Source: Nannocystis sp. (GTDB lineage: Bacteria > Myxococcota_A > Polyangia > Nannocystales > Nannocystaceae). Taken from it: 64,000 nt of DNA. The stretch covers positions 28,076 to 92,075 of the forward strand of contig NZ_JADJNN010000017.1 of assembly GCF_016714285.1 (NCBI RefSeq), written 5' to 3'. Of the stretch, positions 44,545 through 53,154 are shown in pieces; within the stretch, counting starts at the first letter, position 1; every line of letters begins with the position of its first letter. The position numbers and the translations under genes were made by a program. Below the pieces are notes generated by a model. The model did not search any database and was not told the origin of the DNA. It was given only the letters and a program-made list of their open reading frames with translations.

Positions 44545-45417
44545 CTACACGTCTCCTTCGTAGCGGCCGCGCAGGCGATCCCCGGGGAAGACGCGCACGA
44601 CCTCGACGTCGGCGACCAGCTTGCTGCCGGCGACATCCGGGGCCGCCTCGAAGGCGATCATATCGTCGTGGCTGACGAACTGAGCCTTCGACCACCGCAC
44701 CGCGGTGAGGTTGGCCTGCACAATGCGCGACTGCCGGGTCTCGGCGTCGACGATGTGCAGCTTTCCGGCGTTGCTGCCGTTGCCAGAGTAGCGGACCGAC
44801 ACGTAGCAGCCCTGGTGCCGCGGATAGAGGCACAGCTCCGACGCGGGGATCGGGCCGACGTTGTTCCCCTGGGTGATAAGCAGGCTGCTCAGGGGGTTGA
44901 ACACAAACGTTGGTTGCCACGGCGAACCGTTGAGGTTCGGGGCGAAGGGGATCCCGGTCTCCCGGATGAATCGCAGGCGGCGGGTCTGCGCGAAGGGCCT
45001 CGCGCCGAGCGCGTACTGGACGTTGTCCGCCTCGTTGAGCTCGTTCACCGAGAGCACGACCTGGGCCCTGCCACCCTCCATGGTGCGCAGCGCCAGGCGG
45101 TCGCCCGGGAACATGACCACGTGCTGGACCACGGGCGTCAGGTCGATCTCCTCGCGCATCGTGTTGCTCGGGTCCGAGGAGAGGATCTGGGCCACCGTCT
45201 GCGGGTTGAAGGACGAGCCCGCGAGGCCGACCATCTTGGGGCTCGCGTCGGAGAACAGCCCGAAGATCGTCGAATCGATGACTCCCGCCGGCCCCGAGAG
45301 GCTGAGCCGGTAGTAACGCTGCCCCGAGACGGTGAAGGCGTCGCGGGTCTGCGTCATCGGCGTGACGCCGTCGAAGTCGCCCTCTTTGTTGAGTACGATG
45401 AAAAATGGTTCGGCCAT
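44545..45417 (-). CDS. beta-rich protein, candidate double-jelly-roll capsid protein
   Basis: 290 residues, almost entirely beta-rich, no signal or membrane segment. It appears to have two halves. DLTPVVQHVVMFPGDRLAL (92-110) and the strands to about 128 resemble NLTAVRWSKAQFVSHDDMIA (236-255) and the strands to about 276 in spacing and character. Two stacked similar sandwiches would fit the double jelly-roll capsid proteins of tailless phages, which are of this length class. Other ideas are a beta-barrel spike or receptor-binding protein. No sequence family was recognised, so the call rests on shape, position next to another beta-rich gene, and context. Confidence 0.4.
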   Translation of the reverse strand: MAEPFFIVLNKEGDFDGVTPMTQTRDAFTVSGQRYYRLSLSGPAGVIDSTIFGLFSDASPKMVGLAGSSFNPQTVAQILSSDPSNTMREEIDLTPVVQHVVMFPGDRLALRTMEGGRAQVVLSVNELNEADNVQYALGARPFAQTRRLRFIRETGIPFAPNLNGSPWQPTFVFNPLSSLLITQGNNVGPIPASELCLYPRHQGCYVSVRYSGNGSNAGKLHIVDAETRQSRIVQANLTAVRWSKAQFVSHDDMIAFEAAPDVAGSKLVADVEVVRVFPGDRLRGRYEGDV

Positions 45418-45466
45418 GGTCGTGGTCCTTTCTCCAAGGCCGGGCCCTGTGGGCCCGGCCCTGGCA

Positions 45467-46248
45467 TCACATCGGGGCAGACCCGGGGGTGACGCATCCG
45501 CAGCGCTTCTTGCAAAGCGCGTAGAACTCCTTGTTGTTGTAGTAGACCGTGACGAACGCCGAATCGAGGTTGTTGGCCGCGCCGTTGTTCTTGATCACGA
45601 GGGCGAGGGTCTCGAGGCTGCCGATGTCGATCGACTCATTGCGGTACTGGGGGAAGGGCACATGGATCTGCGTCCCGTCCTTGTTCAGGAACTGGTTGCC
45701 CCGCATCTGCGATCCGACCTCGAGGCCGAGCCCCGTGCTGACGCCGCCGGGGAAGAGGTAGAATTGCAGCGTGAAGTCCAGGTAATTGCTCGCGCCACCA
45801 GCCAGATTTAAATCGATGGCGATCTTGGTCGGCGTGTACCCCGGCCGCGACTTGTGGGTCAGCCGGATCAGCTTGGTCGGCGGCACCGGGAACGCGTTGA
45901 CGAAGTCGCCGCCGAGTCCGGTCACGATGTCCTCGAGGTTGACCTGCGAGTCGTCGCTGTACTCGTCAAGCGTGCGCTGCGAGTAGTTCACCTGCCCCGG
46001 GCAGACATACCCCTGACAGGAACATGTCGGTGGCGTCGCAGCGCTGGCTGACGGTGCGGCACTGCCCCTCGACCCGCGCCACGCACGACTGGATGTAGGG
46101 GAACTGCTCGACGCACTGCATCACCCGGTCCATCGCTCCCGGGCGTGCAGAGGAGGGCCTTCAGCTTGTCCATGGCCTCCTGATTGAATGTGAACTCACC
46201 ATCACGACCGAGCATCTCGACCGGAACCAACTTTCCAATGTTACTCAT
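45467..46248 (-). CDS. beta-rich structural-type protein (frameshifted twice)
   Basis: If repaired, about 258 residues. Frame 1 starts MSNIGKLVPVEMLGRDGEF at 46248 with AAGGAGAAGG before it. Near 46140 it continues in a second frame (AMDRVMQCVEQFPYIQSCVA, several Cys). Near 46040 it enters a third (TCSCQGYVCPGQVNYSQRTL). The last 175 residues are beta-rich (KIAIDLNLAGGASNYLDFTL, LETLALVIKNNGAANNLD) and end KKRCGCVTPG. Frames 2 and 3 each appear after one extra base. It neighbours the candidate capsid gene and may be a second capsid-type component. Confidence 0.5.
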
Positions 46249-46347
46249 CGTACCTTCTCCTTGTGAACACAAACGAATCCCAGACCACGCACCATGAAGG
46301 CGCGGGATCATGCATGACTGGACTAATGGAAATTGTTGAGCCTGGAT

Positions 46348-46569
46348 TCAGCCAGGAACCTGGCCTCGTAGAATCTTCAGGCAATCATCTGCCCACTCAC
46401 GGGCGGCTCTCTCCTCTTCACTTTCGCAGGGTTCGTCGTCAAGAAAGACCTGCGAATTGTCACTCCACTTGTCGATCCTGCGTTTTGGTTGTCGCAAATA
46501 GTCGAGCAGCTCCTCCTGGCGTTTATAATCCCACACAGGCCACACGTCCTTGGGCGGTTTGACGCTCAT
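46348..46569 (-). CDS. small charged hypothetical protein
   Basis: 73 residues, MSVKPPKDVWPVWDYKRQEE. Charged and helical, no membrane segment. ATG overlaps the stop of the upstream gene. Function unknown. Confidence 0.5.
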   Translation of the reverse strand: MSVKPPKDVWPVWDYKRQEELLDYLRQPKRRIDKWSDNSQVFLDDEPCESEEERAAREWADDCLKILRGQVPG

Positions 46570-46925
46570 CTCGCCTTCTCCTTGAACAAGGCGGCAAGCT
46601 GTTGATCGGGTGTGAGCGTTTGTGGGGCGCCGCCTCGCATCAGTGCATCGAACTGGCCATCTACAACCGCCGCGTCAGCCGTCGACATGGACGCGGGGAC
46701 GGGCACGGACACAGGCGCGGACGGAGCGGTTAGGGCCGGCGTGGCAGCGGCCGGGTTGGCATGCGCTGACCACGAAAGGACGAGCAGGTCACCCACGGCG
46801 CCGGGGACCTCATCGCTGGCGACCTCGATCTTGATGTCGTGGCCTTTGGCACACACCGCATGCACTTGCGCCCGCTCTGAGTGCCCCATGCGGATGGCCC
46901 GGATCTGCGCCACGATCGTCGTCAT
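46566..46925 (-). CDS. hypothetical protein with Pro/Ala-rich linker
   Basis: 119 residues. A beta-rich N-terminal half (TIVAQIRAIRMG, VHAVCAKGHDIKIEV) is followed by an Ala/Pro/Val-rich linker and a short C-terminal helix (FDALMRGG through ALFKEKAR). Overlaps both neighbours by 4 bp. Function unknown. Confidence 0.5.
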   Translation of the reverse strand: MTTIVAQIRAIRMGHSERAQVHAVCAKGHDIKIEVASDEVPGAVGDLLVLSWSAHANPAAATPALTAPSAPVSVPVPASMSTADAAVVDGQFDALMRGGAPQTLTPDQQLAALFKEKAR

Positions 46926-47371
46926 GGGCTAACCTCCTTTGGGAACAAGTGGCTGTAGAGTTGCGCTCCCGCCAGGTAAGTGGCCCCGCCAGCGACGAGC
47001 GCGGCGCGGGCGGGCAGGCCGAGCGGCGCGGCGAGGCCCGCGGCCATGGTGACCAAGCCGAGCCCACCCACCGGCGAGGCGCCGAACATCGTCGGGTTAC
47101 CGAGGGTGCGCTGGAGTAGCGCGCCCGCGACAGCTCCCGAGGCCGCCGATGCGGCAACCATGAGGGTGTCGATGGCCCTTCCCTGGCGCATCGCCCGGAC
47201 GATGTCCGTGGCCTCGCTGACACTGGTGGCGTCCCGGATCGTCTGGGCCGTCACCATGTCTTGGCCTTGGTAGTAGGTGGCAACGGCGGTCTTCATCGTG
47301 GTGCCGAGTGAGCGACTCGCGCTCGCCATCACGTCGCCGCTCGATGTTGAGTAGTATCTCTGTTTACTCAT
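46922..47371 (-). CDS. hydrophobic membrane protein
   Basis: 149 residues. Two to three hydrophobic stretches rich in Gly and Ala (LMVAASAASGAVAGALLQ, VGGLGLVTMAAGLAAPLGLP, AALVAGGATYLAGAQLY). The N-terminal 45 residues are polar. The pattern fits a small integral membrane protein. Function unknown. Confidence 0.6.
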   Translation of the reverse strand: MSKQRYYSTSSGDVMASASRSLGTTMKTAVATYYQGQDMVTAQTIRDATSVSEATDIVRAMRQGRAIDTLMVAASAASGAVAGALLQRTLGNPTMFGASPVGGLGLVTMAAGLAAPLGLPARAALVAGGATYLAGAQLYSHLFPKEVSP

Positions 47372-47907
47372 TGCTTCCTCCGAGATTGTTTGCCGCTCTG
47401 AGTGTCGGCGGTAACGTTGATGGGCGTGAAGTGCCGGGCGTCCGGAGTTATTTCGAGATTCCGCCGGACCCGTGCGATCGTGTGGCTCGCGTCGATCGCG
47501 TCGATGTCTTCAAGACTTTGATGGAGATAGAAGCGGGCCCTGATGCCCTCCTCCACAACGGCCGCGTTATGGGCCTGAACCAGGAGACCAAGTTCGCGAG
47601 CACTGCTGATGTGCAGCCGCCGGAGGTCCTCAAAGCACTCACGGAGGGTGCCAGTGGTCCGTCTAAATTCGTCGTGGGTCATGTCCTCTGCGATCCGCGA
47701 CGTGGCCCTACGTAGCACCCGCGCTTGGTGGAGGATCGCGACCCGCTGCTCGTCCAGGAGCAGCTCACCCTCAATATAGATGGGGAGATTTGGGAACTTT
47801 TCGGCGAACTCCACAACGCACCGCATGACAAGGTCTTCGGGGACTTCGTGGTCCACGAGGATCGATCCGTCTGCGGCAGTGGCAACCACTCGAGGCATCG
47901 ATCCCAC
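47368..47907 (-). CDS. first gene of the element array, unknown
   Basis: 179 residues, soluble, mixed alpha/beta N-terminus (VVATAADGSILVDHEVPEDL) and helical charged middle (DEQRVAILHQARVLRRATSR). It ends with a basic tail (SGKQSRRKQ). Being the first gene after the control region it might encode a regulator, but no DNA-binding motif is evident. A GTG at 47907 and an ATG at 47898 are both possible starts. Confidence 0.5.
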   Translation of the reverse strand: MGSMPRVVATAADGSILVDHEVPEDLVMRCVVEFAEKFPNLPIYIEGELLLDEQRVAILHQARVLRRATSRIAEDMTHDEFRRTTGTLRECFEDLRRLHISSARELGLLVQAHNAAVVEEGIRARFYLHQSLEDIDAIDASHTIARVRRNLEITPDARHFTPINVTADTQSGKQSRRKQ

Positions 47908-48048
47908 GATCGGGTCTAGCCGGAGCGCTCGTCAAGCCCTGTGGCGGATCTTTTAATGCGCTGCTCGACGGCGTAGCTGCGCACATAACATCGTTATTTA
48001 TATGTACATCCGCGCATCGTTGACGTGGGATGCGATGCGGCGTGCGCG

Positions 48049-48126
48049 TTCAAGTCGATCTCAAGTGCTGTCATTCTAAGTCATTCGGTTTCAAGCGGCG
48101 CTCAAGTTAATTGCGCGTACTTGAGC
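48049..48126. promoter_or_regulatory. cluster of TCAAG boxes in the divergent control region
   Basis: TTCAAGTCG, CTCAAGTGC, TTCAAGCGG and CTCAAGTTA lie at 48049, 48060, 48090 and 48101. Each pair is 11 bp apart. A diverged TTCTAAGTC is at 48073 and an inverted GCTCAAGTA at 48118-48126. Upstream, 47985-48008 is AT-rich (TTATTTATATGTACAT). This is the only gene-free region with such repeats in the element. It may be the operator or origin between the two transcription directions. Confidence 0.5.
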
Positions 48127-48174
48127 GTAGAGGGCCAGTGCGTACGGGGGTACCATCGTGGGGCCTTGGAGTCG

Positions 48175-49655
48175 ATGCAGGACCACGTTCGCCGTCTGGC
48201 CGAGCAGTACGAGCTGCACGTCAGACACCCGATCGTGCTCGAGACGGGGCGGATCGCGATGTTCGGGGAACCAGGGGGGACTGGTCATCGCGTGGTGGTC
48301 CAAGTCCGTGCCGATCGACGCCTGGACATCCTCGACATCCTGCGAGAGGCCCAGATGTACCGGCTGCAAGAGCCGCTCAAGGACAGGGCGCCGTACCACG
48401 TCACTTTCAACGGCAAGCACTACGCGTTCCAGGCCACCCACATGTGGCCGTTGCTCGGTGTGTGCTCTCCCGATCCGGAGACCACGCTGCTGCTGTCGAG
48501 TGTTGAGGGCGGTCTCATGCTCACTTGGGACAAGGAGGGTGGTGGGTGCGATTCGAGAGTCGTGGACGACTGGCGGGTTCCCTTCAACGTGGTCCGTGAG
48601 GCCCGCCCCAAGCAGGCAAGCCGCCCGGCTAAACGCGTGGCGGGCCGCCCGGGACAGCCCCCGCATGCTCACGTGGAGGCGGTCAAGGCCGAGTACACAA
48701 GACTTGCGAGTGACCAAGGGCTAAAGGAGGCCCTTGAGGCGTTCGACCTCTACATCGACCATCTCGCGAGGCACGCGATCCCTGACCCGCGGCTTGGGGG
48801 ACGCAAGGCCCTCGAGGACGCCCCCGCCGTCCTTGCGGGGCTGCGAGAGGCGGCCGCGAAGGGCTGCCTGCGCCTGTACGGCCGGGAGACAGCCATCCGC
48901 GCTCAGCTCGCGGGCTATGGTGTCGATCTTCCAGAACGTAGTGTGGCCCCGGTGCTTCGGCTGCTGATCGGGCTCGGCTGCGTGTTTGTTTCGCGTGCGC
49001 CTGCCCTGACCGACCGTGACTTCTCCAAGCGGTATGTGGTCGAGCTCGGCGCCGCCATCGACCCCGAGAACCCGATGCACCTCGCCGTGCTGCGGGCGAC
49101 CCCGAGACCGCGCAGGACCGACGCTACAACACCACCTCACACGCCCGTGGCGATCCCGACAACGCGCAGGGCCGAAGCCGAAGTGGTTGAGACAACACCG
49201 CATCCCACGCCCGTGGCGACCCCGCCAGACGCAACGCCTCCGAAGCCCGTGGCCGTCGTCTCCGCTGCGCGCAACCAGGTCAAGGAGTCGGACCCCGCCG
49301 CTGCTGTGACCCTCCGCCAGTTCTTACACATGGCGGCGATCCTGATGCTCGTGTGCAGTGGAAAAGCGGTGGAAGAGTCCACGGTTCCGGCAGCTCTCAC
49401 CGCCGCTCAGGGCCGCCGCCGCCGGAGGAGACCGAGCGACGATCTGCCGCGACAGGCTTCGACGAAGGCGCGGCCGCTAGCACGTGGGCAGAGGCTTTCA
49501 GACTTCACGGCCGGTACACGCTCGACTGGCCACAGCACGTCGCACCGTCAGCGGGGCAGGCCGACCCGCCCCTCGGCGACATGCAGATCGAGCTCGGTCA
49601 ACGATATGGCGACGCTAAACCTAGAGGCCCTCCTGGACGCCGCCGCGGTGAGTGA
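48175..49655 (+). CDS. divergent gene of the element, unknown, with disordered C-terminal third
   Basis: The ATG at 48175 (MQDHVRRLAEQYELHV) has TTGGAG before it. Residues 1-130 are mixed alpha/beta, with HPIVLETGRIAMFGEPGG and VTFNGKHYAFQATHMWPLLG. About 165-290 are helical (EAFDLYIDHLARHAI, LRLLIGLGCVFVSRA). Then comes a Pro/Thr-rich linker with PTTRRAEAE. After about 49360 two frames compete: the original one, and one reading TWAEAFRLHGRYTLDW to the stop at 49655, so a frameshift is likely. It may control or replicate the element (position only). Confidence 0.5.
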
Positions 49656-49688
49656 GGCGCGTACCCGACGGGCACGCGCCCCTTCGTC

Positions 49689-52169
49689 TCATCGGAGCGT
49701 GAGGCGGACCGTGCACGGGTCCGGCAGTGTCGCTCACCGGGAACCGGACGGGCTTGAGACTCCGTACCGCGCAACCATGCCAGGACTTCGGATCGTCGAG
49801 ATCCGGGGGTTGGAGGTTGAGCGCCGTGACGACGCCGCGGCCGCGAACGATGTCGAGGTCCGCGGTCACGTGGCGCGGGACGCCAGTGCACGCGCGCAGG
49901 CTTGGCACGGCGCGCTGTGCCGCTTCCAACGCTTCGGCCTGGGTCACCACTTCACGCCGCACGGCCCGCGGGGCTGCGTCGCGCTTCGGGTCCGGGCCGA
50001 GCGCTGGCGCGGCGGGGTTGTCGTCCATCGCCAGGGCACGCGGGGTGTGGACCAGCGAGGGCGTAGGAGCTTCGGGCCGCCTCGTCCGTCAAGCGCACCG
50101 GAAGTGCAAGGTCGGCGGATCGGGCTCGTGTCGCGGCACGGTCGCGCGCCCGATCGCCAAGCATGCGACCCCCGTGAGCCCGAGCGCCCACCAGCCGGGA
50201 CCCGCCGCGGGCGCCTGTCTGGCGCTGTTGCTGTCACGGTGCTGGCCGTCACGGTAGCGACTGTCGCGTACTCGGCTGTTGCGGGTGCCGGTGGCGGCGT
50301 ACGCGGGGCTCGCTCCGCTTCCGCCGTTGCATCGTCACTGTCCTCGAGATCTTCGTTGAGCGCGGCCTGGAACACGTCAAGCGTCGGGCGGTTGCCGGGG
50401 CTCGGGCTGAGCATCGTCAGGAGCATGCGCTCGAGCTCAAGCGGACACGCCGGGCACAGCTCGCGCGGCGGCCTCGGCTCGCCGCCCGACAGGGGGAAGG
50501 GTCGCCGCCCCGTGAGCAAGCGGTAGAGCAGGAGGCCGAGCGCGTAGACGTCGCTGGCGGCCGAGAACGCCGCGCCCCCGCGTACCTCGGGCGCGGCGTA
50601 GTCCATCCTCTGCAAGGGCTTGCCGCGCTTGGGCTCGGTGCGTTCCTCTGGCGGCGTCGCCCATCGCTCAGTCAAGGCCGCGTAAAATTCGGCGGATACC
50701 TGGGCCTGATCGAAGTCGAAGATCCACGCACGTGTCGGATCCCCGCGATCGATCAACACGTTGCCCGGGTGCAGGTCGCGGTACACGACGCCCGCGGCAT
50801 GCCCGGCGGCGAGCGCCCCGGCGAGTTGCAGGCCGACCGCCACAACCTCGTCGGGGCGCAGATAGTTGTCGGGGCGCATGAAGCTCGAAGCGGGCGAGCC
50901 GGGGCACAGCTCCGTGACGGCGAAGGTCTGCTCGTCGTGAGTCCCGAAGTGCAGGATCCGCGGGATGTTCGGGTGGCGCAGCGCGGACAGCACCTTGGCC
51001 GCGCGGCGGAAGCGGATCGCGTCGTCCTCGCTCGGCTCCGCGTCGCGCAGGACCTTGACCGCGACCTCGCGGGACAGACGGCGATCGGAGGCGCGGAAGA
51101 CGACCGCGCTCGCGCCGACCCCGAGCACCTCGAGCCGGTCGTAGCTACCGCCGAACAGCTGGCGCGCCCCCACGGCCCGCGGGTGTGCCGCGAGAATCGC
51201 CTCGAGCCCGCGTTGCAGGTGATCGACGGAGGCCAGGCGCTCGCTTGGATCCGGCGCGAGCGCGGCCTGAAGCAGCCGCGACAGATCGTCCGGCGCGTCA
51301 CTTCCGGGGCAGACCTCGCGGATCGGTCGGCCGTCCGTATCTCGCGGGAGCAGCTGCGTGCAGAGCTGGTAGAGCGTCGCGCCGAGCGAGTACACGTCCA
51401 GCCGCGGCTCGGCGGGGCACTGCCCGGCCTCGGGCGGCAGGTAGCCCGGCGTGCCGATTGGGTGCCCGAGCTGCGTCTGGTGCCGCTCGGGCGGATCCGG
51501 GGTGAAGAGTGCGTCCTGGACGTCCAGGAATGGCGCGCCGACCCGGGCCAGGCCGAGGTCGATCAACTTCGCGGCTGACAGCCCGGTCGCGCCTGTCGTC
51601 AGCATGATGTTGGCGGGCTTCAGGTCGCGGTGAATGATGCCGGCGGCGTGGAGTTCATGGACGGCGCCGGCGATCTGGATCCCGAACGTCGCCACGTCGC
51701 GCCATGGCAGCGGCCCGCGTGCGACGCGGACGGACAACGGCTCGCCGTCCAGGTACTCGAGCGCCATGTACGGCGGCCCATCCGGTGTCTCGCCCACGTC
51801 CACCGCACGGACGATCCCGGGGTGTTGCAGGTTGCTGAGGATGATCCCTTCCATGCGGAAGCGCCGCGCGGCTTCGGGGCGGCGCGAGCGGAGGATCTTG
51901 ATCGCCACCGGGCACTTGCGCGTCAGATCCTTGGCCAAGAACACGTCCCCCATGCCGCCCTTCGCGAGCCGGCGGACGATCAAGTAGCGAGCTCCGATCA
52001 GCTCGCCTTCCATGTCGCGCCCGAGTTCCTCGTAGACGGGCCAGTCCTTCGCGGCCTGGAGGTCGGCGCGGAGCTTGGCGCCGATCGCCATGTCCTTGAG
52101 CAGCGGGGTCATGATGATCTTCCGTCCCCTCGCGGGCTCGGGCGTCGACGGCGTCGGAGTGCTGTCCAT
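49689..52169 (-). CDS. protein with two Ser/Thr kinase domains (3' part frameshifted)
   Basis: Kinase domain 1 (about 60-330 from the chosen start) has LAKGGMGDVFLAKDL, VAIKILRS, IHRDLKPANI and IDLGLAR, so DFG is DLG. Kinase domain 2 (about 345-620) has LGVGASAVVFRASDR, VAVKVLRD, VYRDLHPGNV (HRD is YRD) and IFDFDQAQ (DFG is DFD). After about 50200 the frame breaks. Other frames then supply a membrane segment (WWALGLTGVACLAIG) and a periplasmic domain (AEALEAAQRAVPSLRACTGV, VRFPVSDTAG) ending TVRLTLR at 49689. The start at 52169 is one of several ATGs (52112, 52187). Confidence 0.75.
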
Positions 52170-52233
52170 CGCCGGCAAGCCTGCCATAACCCGGGCGCTT
52201 CCGACCGCCCCGCGTGTGCGGTACACCAGGACC

Positions 52234-53110
52234 ATGCTCGCCCTCTGCTCTCTGCTCGCCTTGGCCCTCGCTACGCCCGGCCCTGCCGCGCCGCCGCTGT
52301 CGCCCACCGCGGACAACGATGCGGTCTACAAGGAGATCGTCGCTGGCGATCCGGCGCTCACGACCTCGCCCGCGCCTCTCGAGCGGCTCGTCGTTGCCAC
52401 GGAGCTGGCGGAGGAGAAGTTGCGCCAGGCTGCCGACGACGACGATGCGGAAGATTTCCTCACGCTCGCCGTGCAGGGGCGTCGCGCGGCCTACGTTCGG
52501 TCGGGTCAGGCGTTGCACCTGTGCCGGCTCATCGCCGCTGCGGACCTCGTGCTCGCACGCGACGTGCTGCGGCCGGGCCTTCGGGCTGCGGCCAGAGACT
52601 TTCGACAGGAGGCCCAGGGGCGGCGTCGGTGAGGCTTGCGAAACAAGCGATCCACGGCCGGACGAGGCCATTACGGACGGACCGCTGGGTGGGAGCGTGG
52701 GCCGTGACAAGATCATCGTGGGGCCGACGCCCCCCGCCCCGCCGCCGGTCGACCGCGCCGATCTCCGCCGCTTCCGGGTCGGGGTGGGGACGCTTGTCCC
52801 CGGCTTCCTGTTGTTCGCGCCGATGGCCGGGCTTCTGGCCTACCGCGGCGACGGGCGCGAGGAGCTGGCGGGCATCAACGCCGCCACGAGGCTACGGCCT
52901 GGCACCCCCGCAGAGGAGGCGAGAGTCACCGCGCTGGACAACCGTTACATCGCCACCACGGCCGGGGCGGTCGCTCTCGGGGTGACTGGCGCGGCGCTCG
53001 TCGTGACCGGCGCGGTGCTCATGGCGACCGGCAGGCGACCGAACCGCGTGGCGGTCGCGCCGTGGGGCGGTCGGGGTATCGGCGGCCTGGTCCTCCAAGG
53101 GAGGTTTTGA
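52234..53110 (+). CDS. secreted membrane-associated protein (frameshifted)
   Basis: A signal peptide (LCSLLALALATPGPAAPP) opens the gene. A helical region follows (LERLVVATELAEEKLRQAAD, DFLTLAVQGRRAAYVRSG). Near 52610 a one-base shift moves the reading into another frame, which carries DPRPDEAITDGPLGG, then two membrane segments (VGTLVPGFLLFAPMAGLL and TAGAVALGVTGAALVVTG) and a basic end. Several myxobacterial proteins next to kinase genes have this layout; function unknown. Divergent from the dual-kinase gene. Confidence 0.6.
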
Positions 53111-53154
53111 TCATGCTGCGCGAAATCGATTGGTCCGCTAAAGTTTCCTTCCCC

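Larger units (their letters stand above)
18677..49655. mobile_element. putative integrated provirus-like element
   Basis: The ends are inferred from the truncated integrase on the left and the divergent gene on the right. The interior is one minus-strand array of about 26 genes with few gaps and many 4-bp overlaps. It encodes peptidoglycan hydrolases, a protease, a methylase-helicase, a ParA-like protein and many small membrane proteins. Housekeeping genes are absent. No att repeats, tRNA target, portal, tail or terminase were found. A tailless membrane-containing phage relative is favoured over a plasmid or conjugative element because there are no conjugation genes. The exact borders are unknown. 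Confidence 0.5.

Noticed and set aside
19693..47907. Contractile injection system or tailed prophage
   Set aside because: No sheath, tube, baseplate, tape measure, portal or terminase motif was seen in any frame of the array.
48175..49655. Replication initiator (Rep) protein
   Set aside because: The location fits, but no winged-helix, HUH or primase motif could be identified.
49700..50526. Continuation of the 48175 gene up to 50526
   Set aside because: This part is antisense to the dual-kinase gene, which ends with a coherent domain at 49689. Reading beyond about 49655 is not supported.
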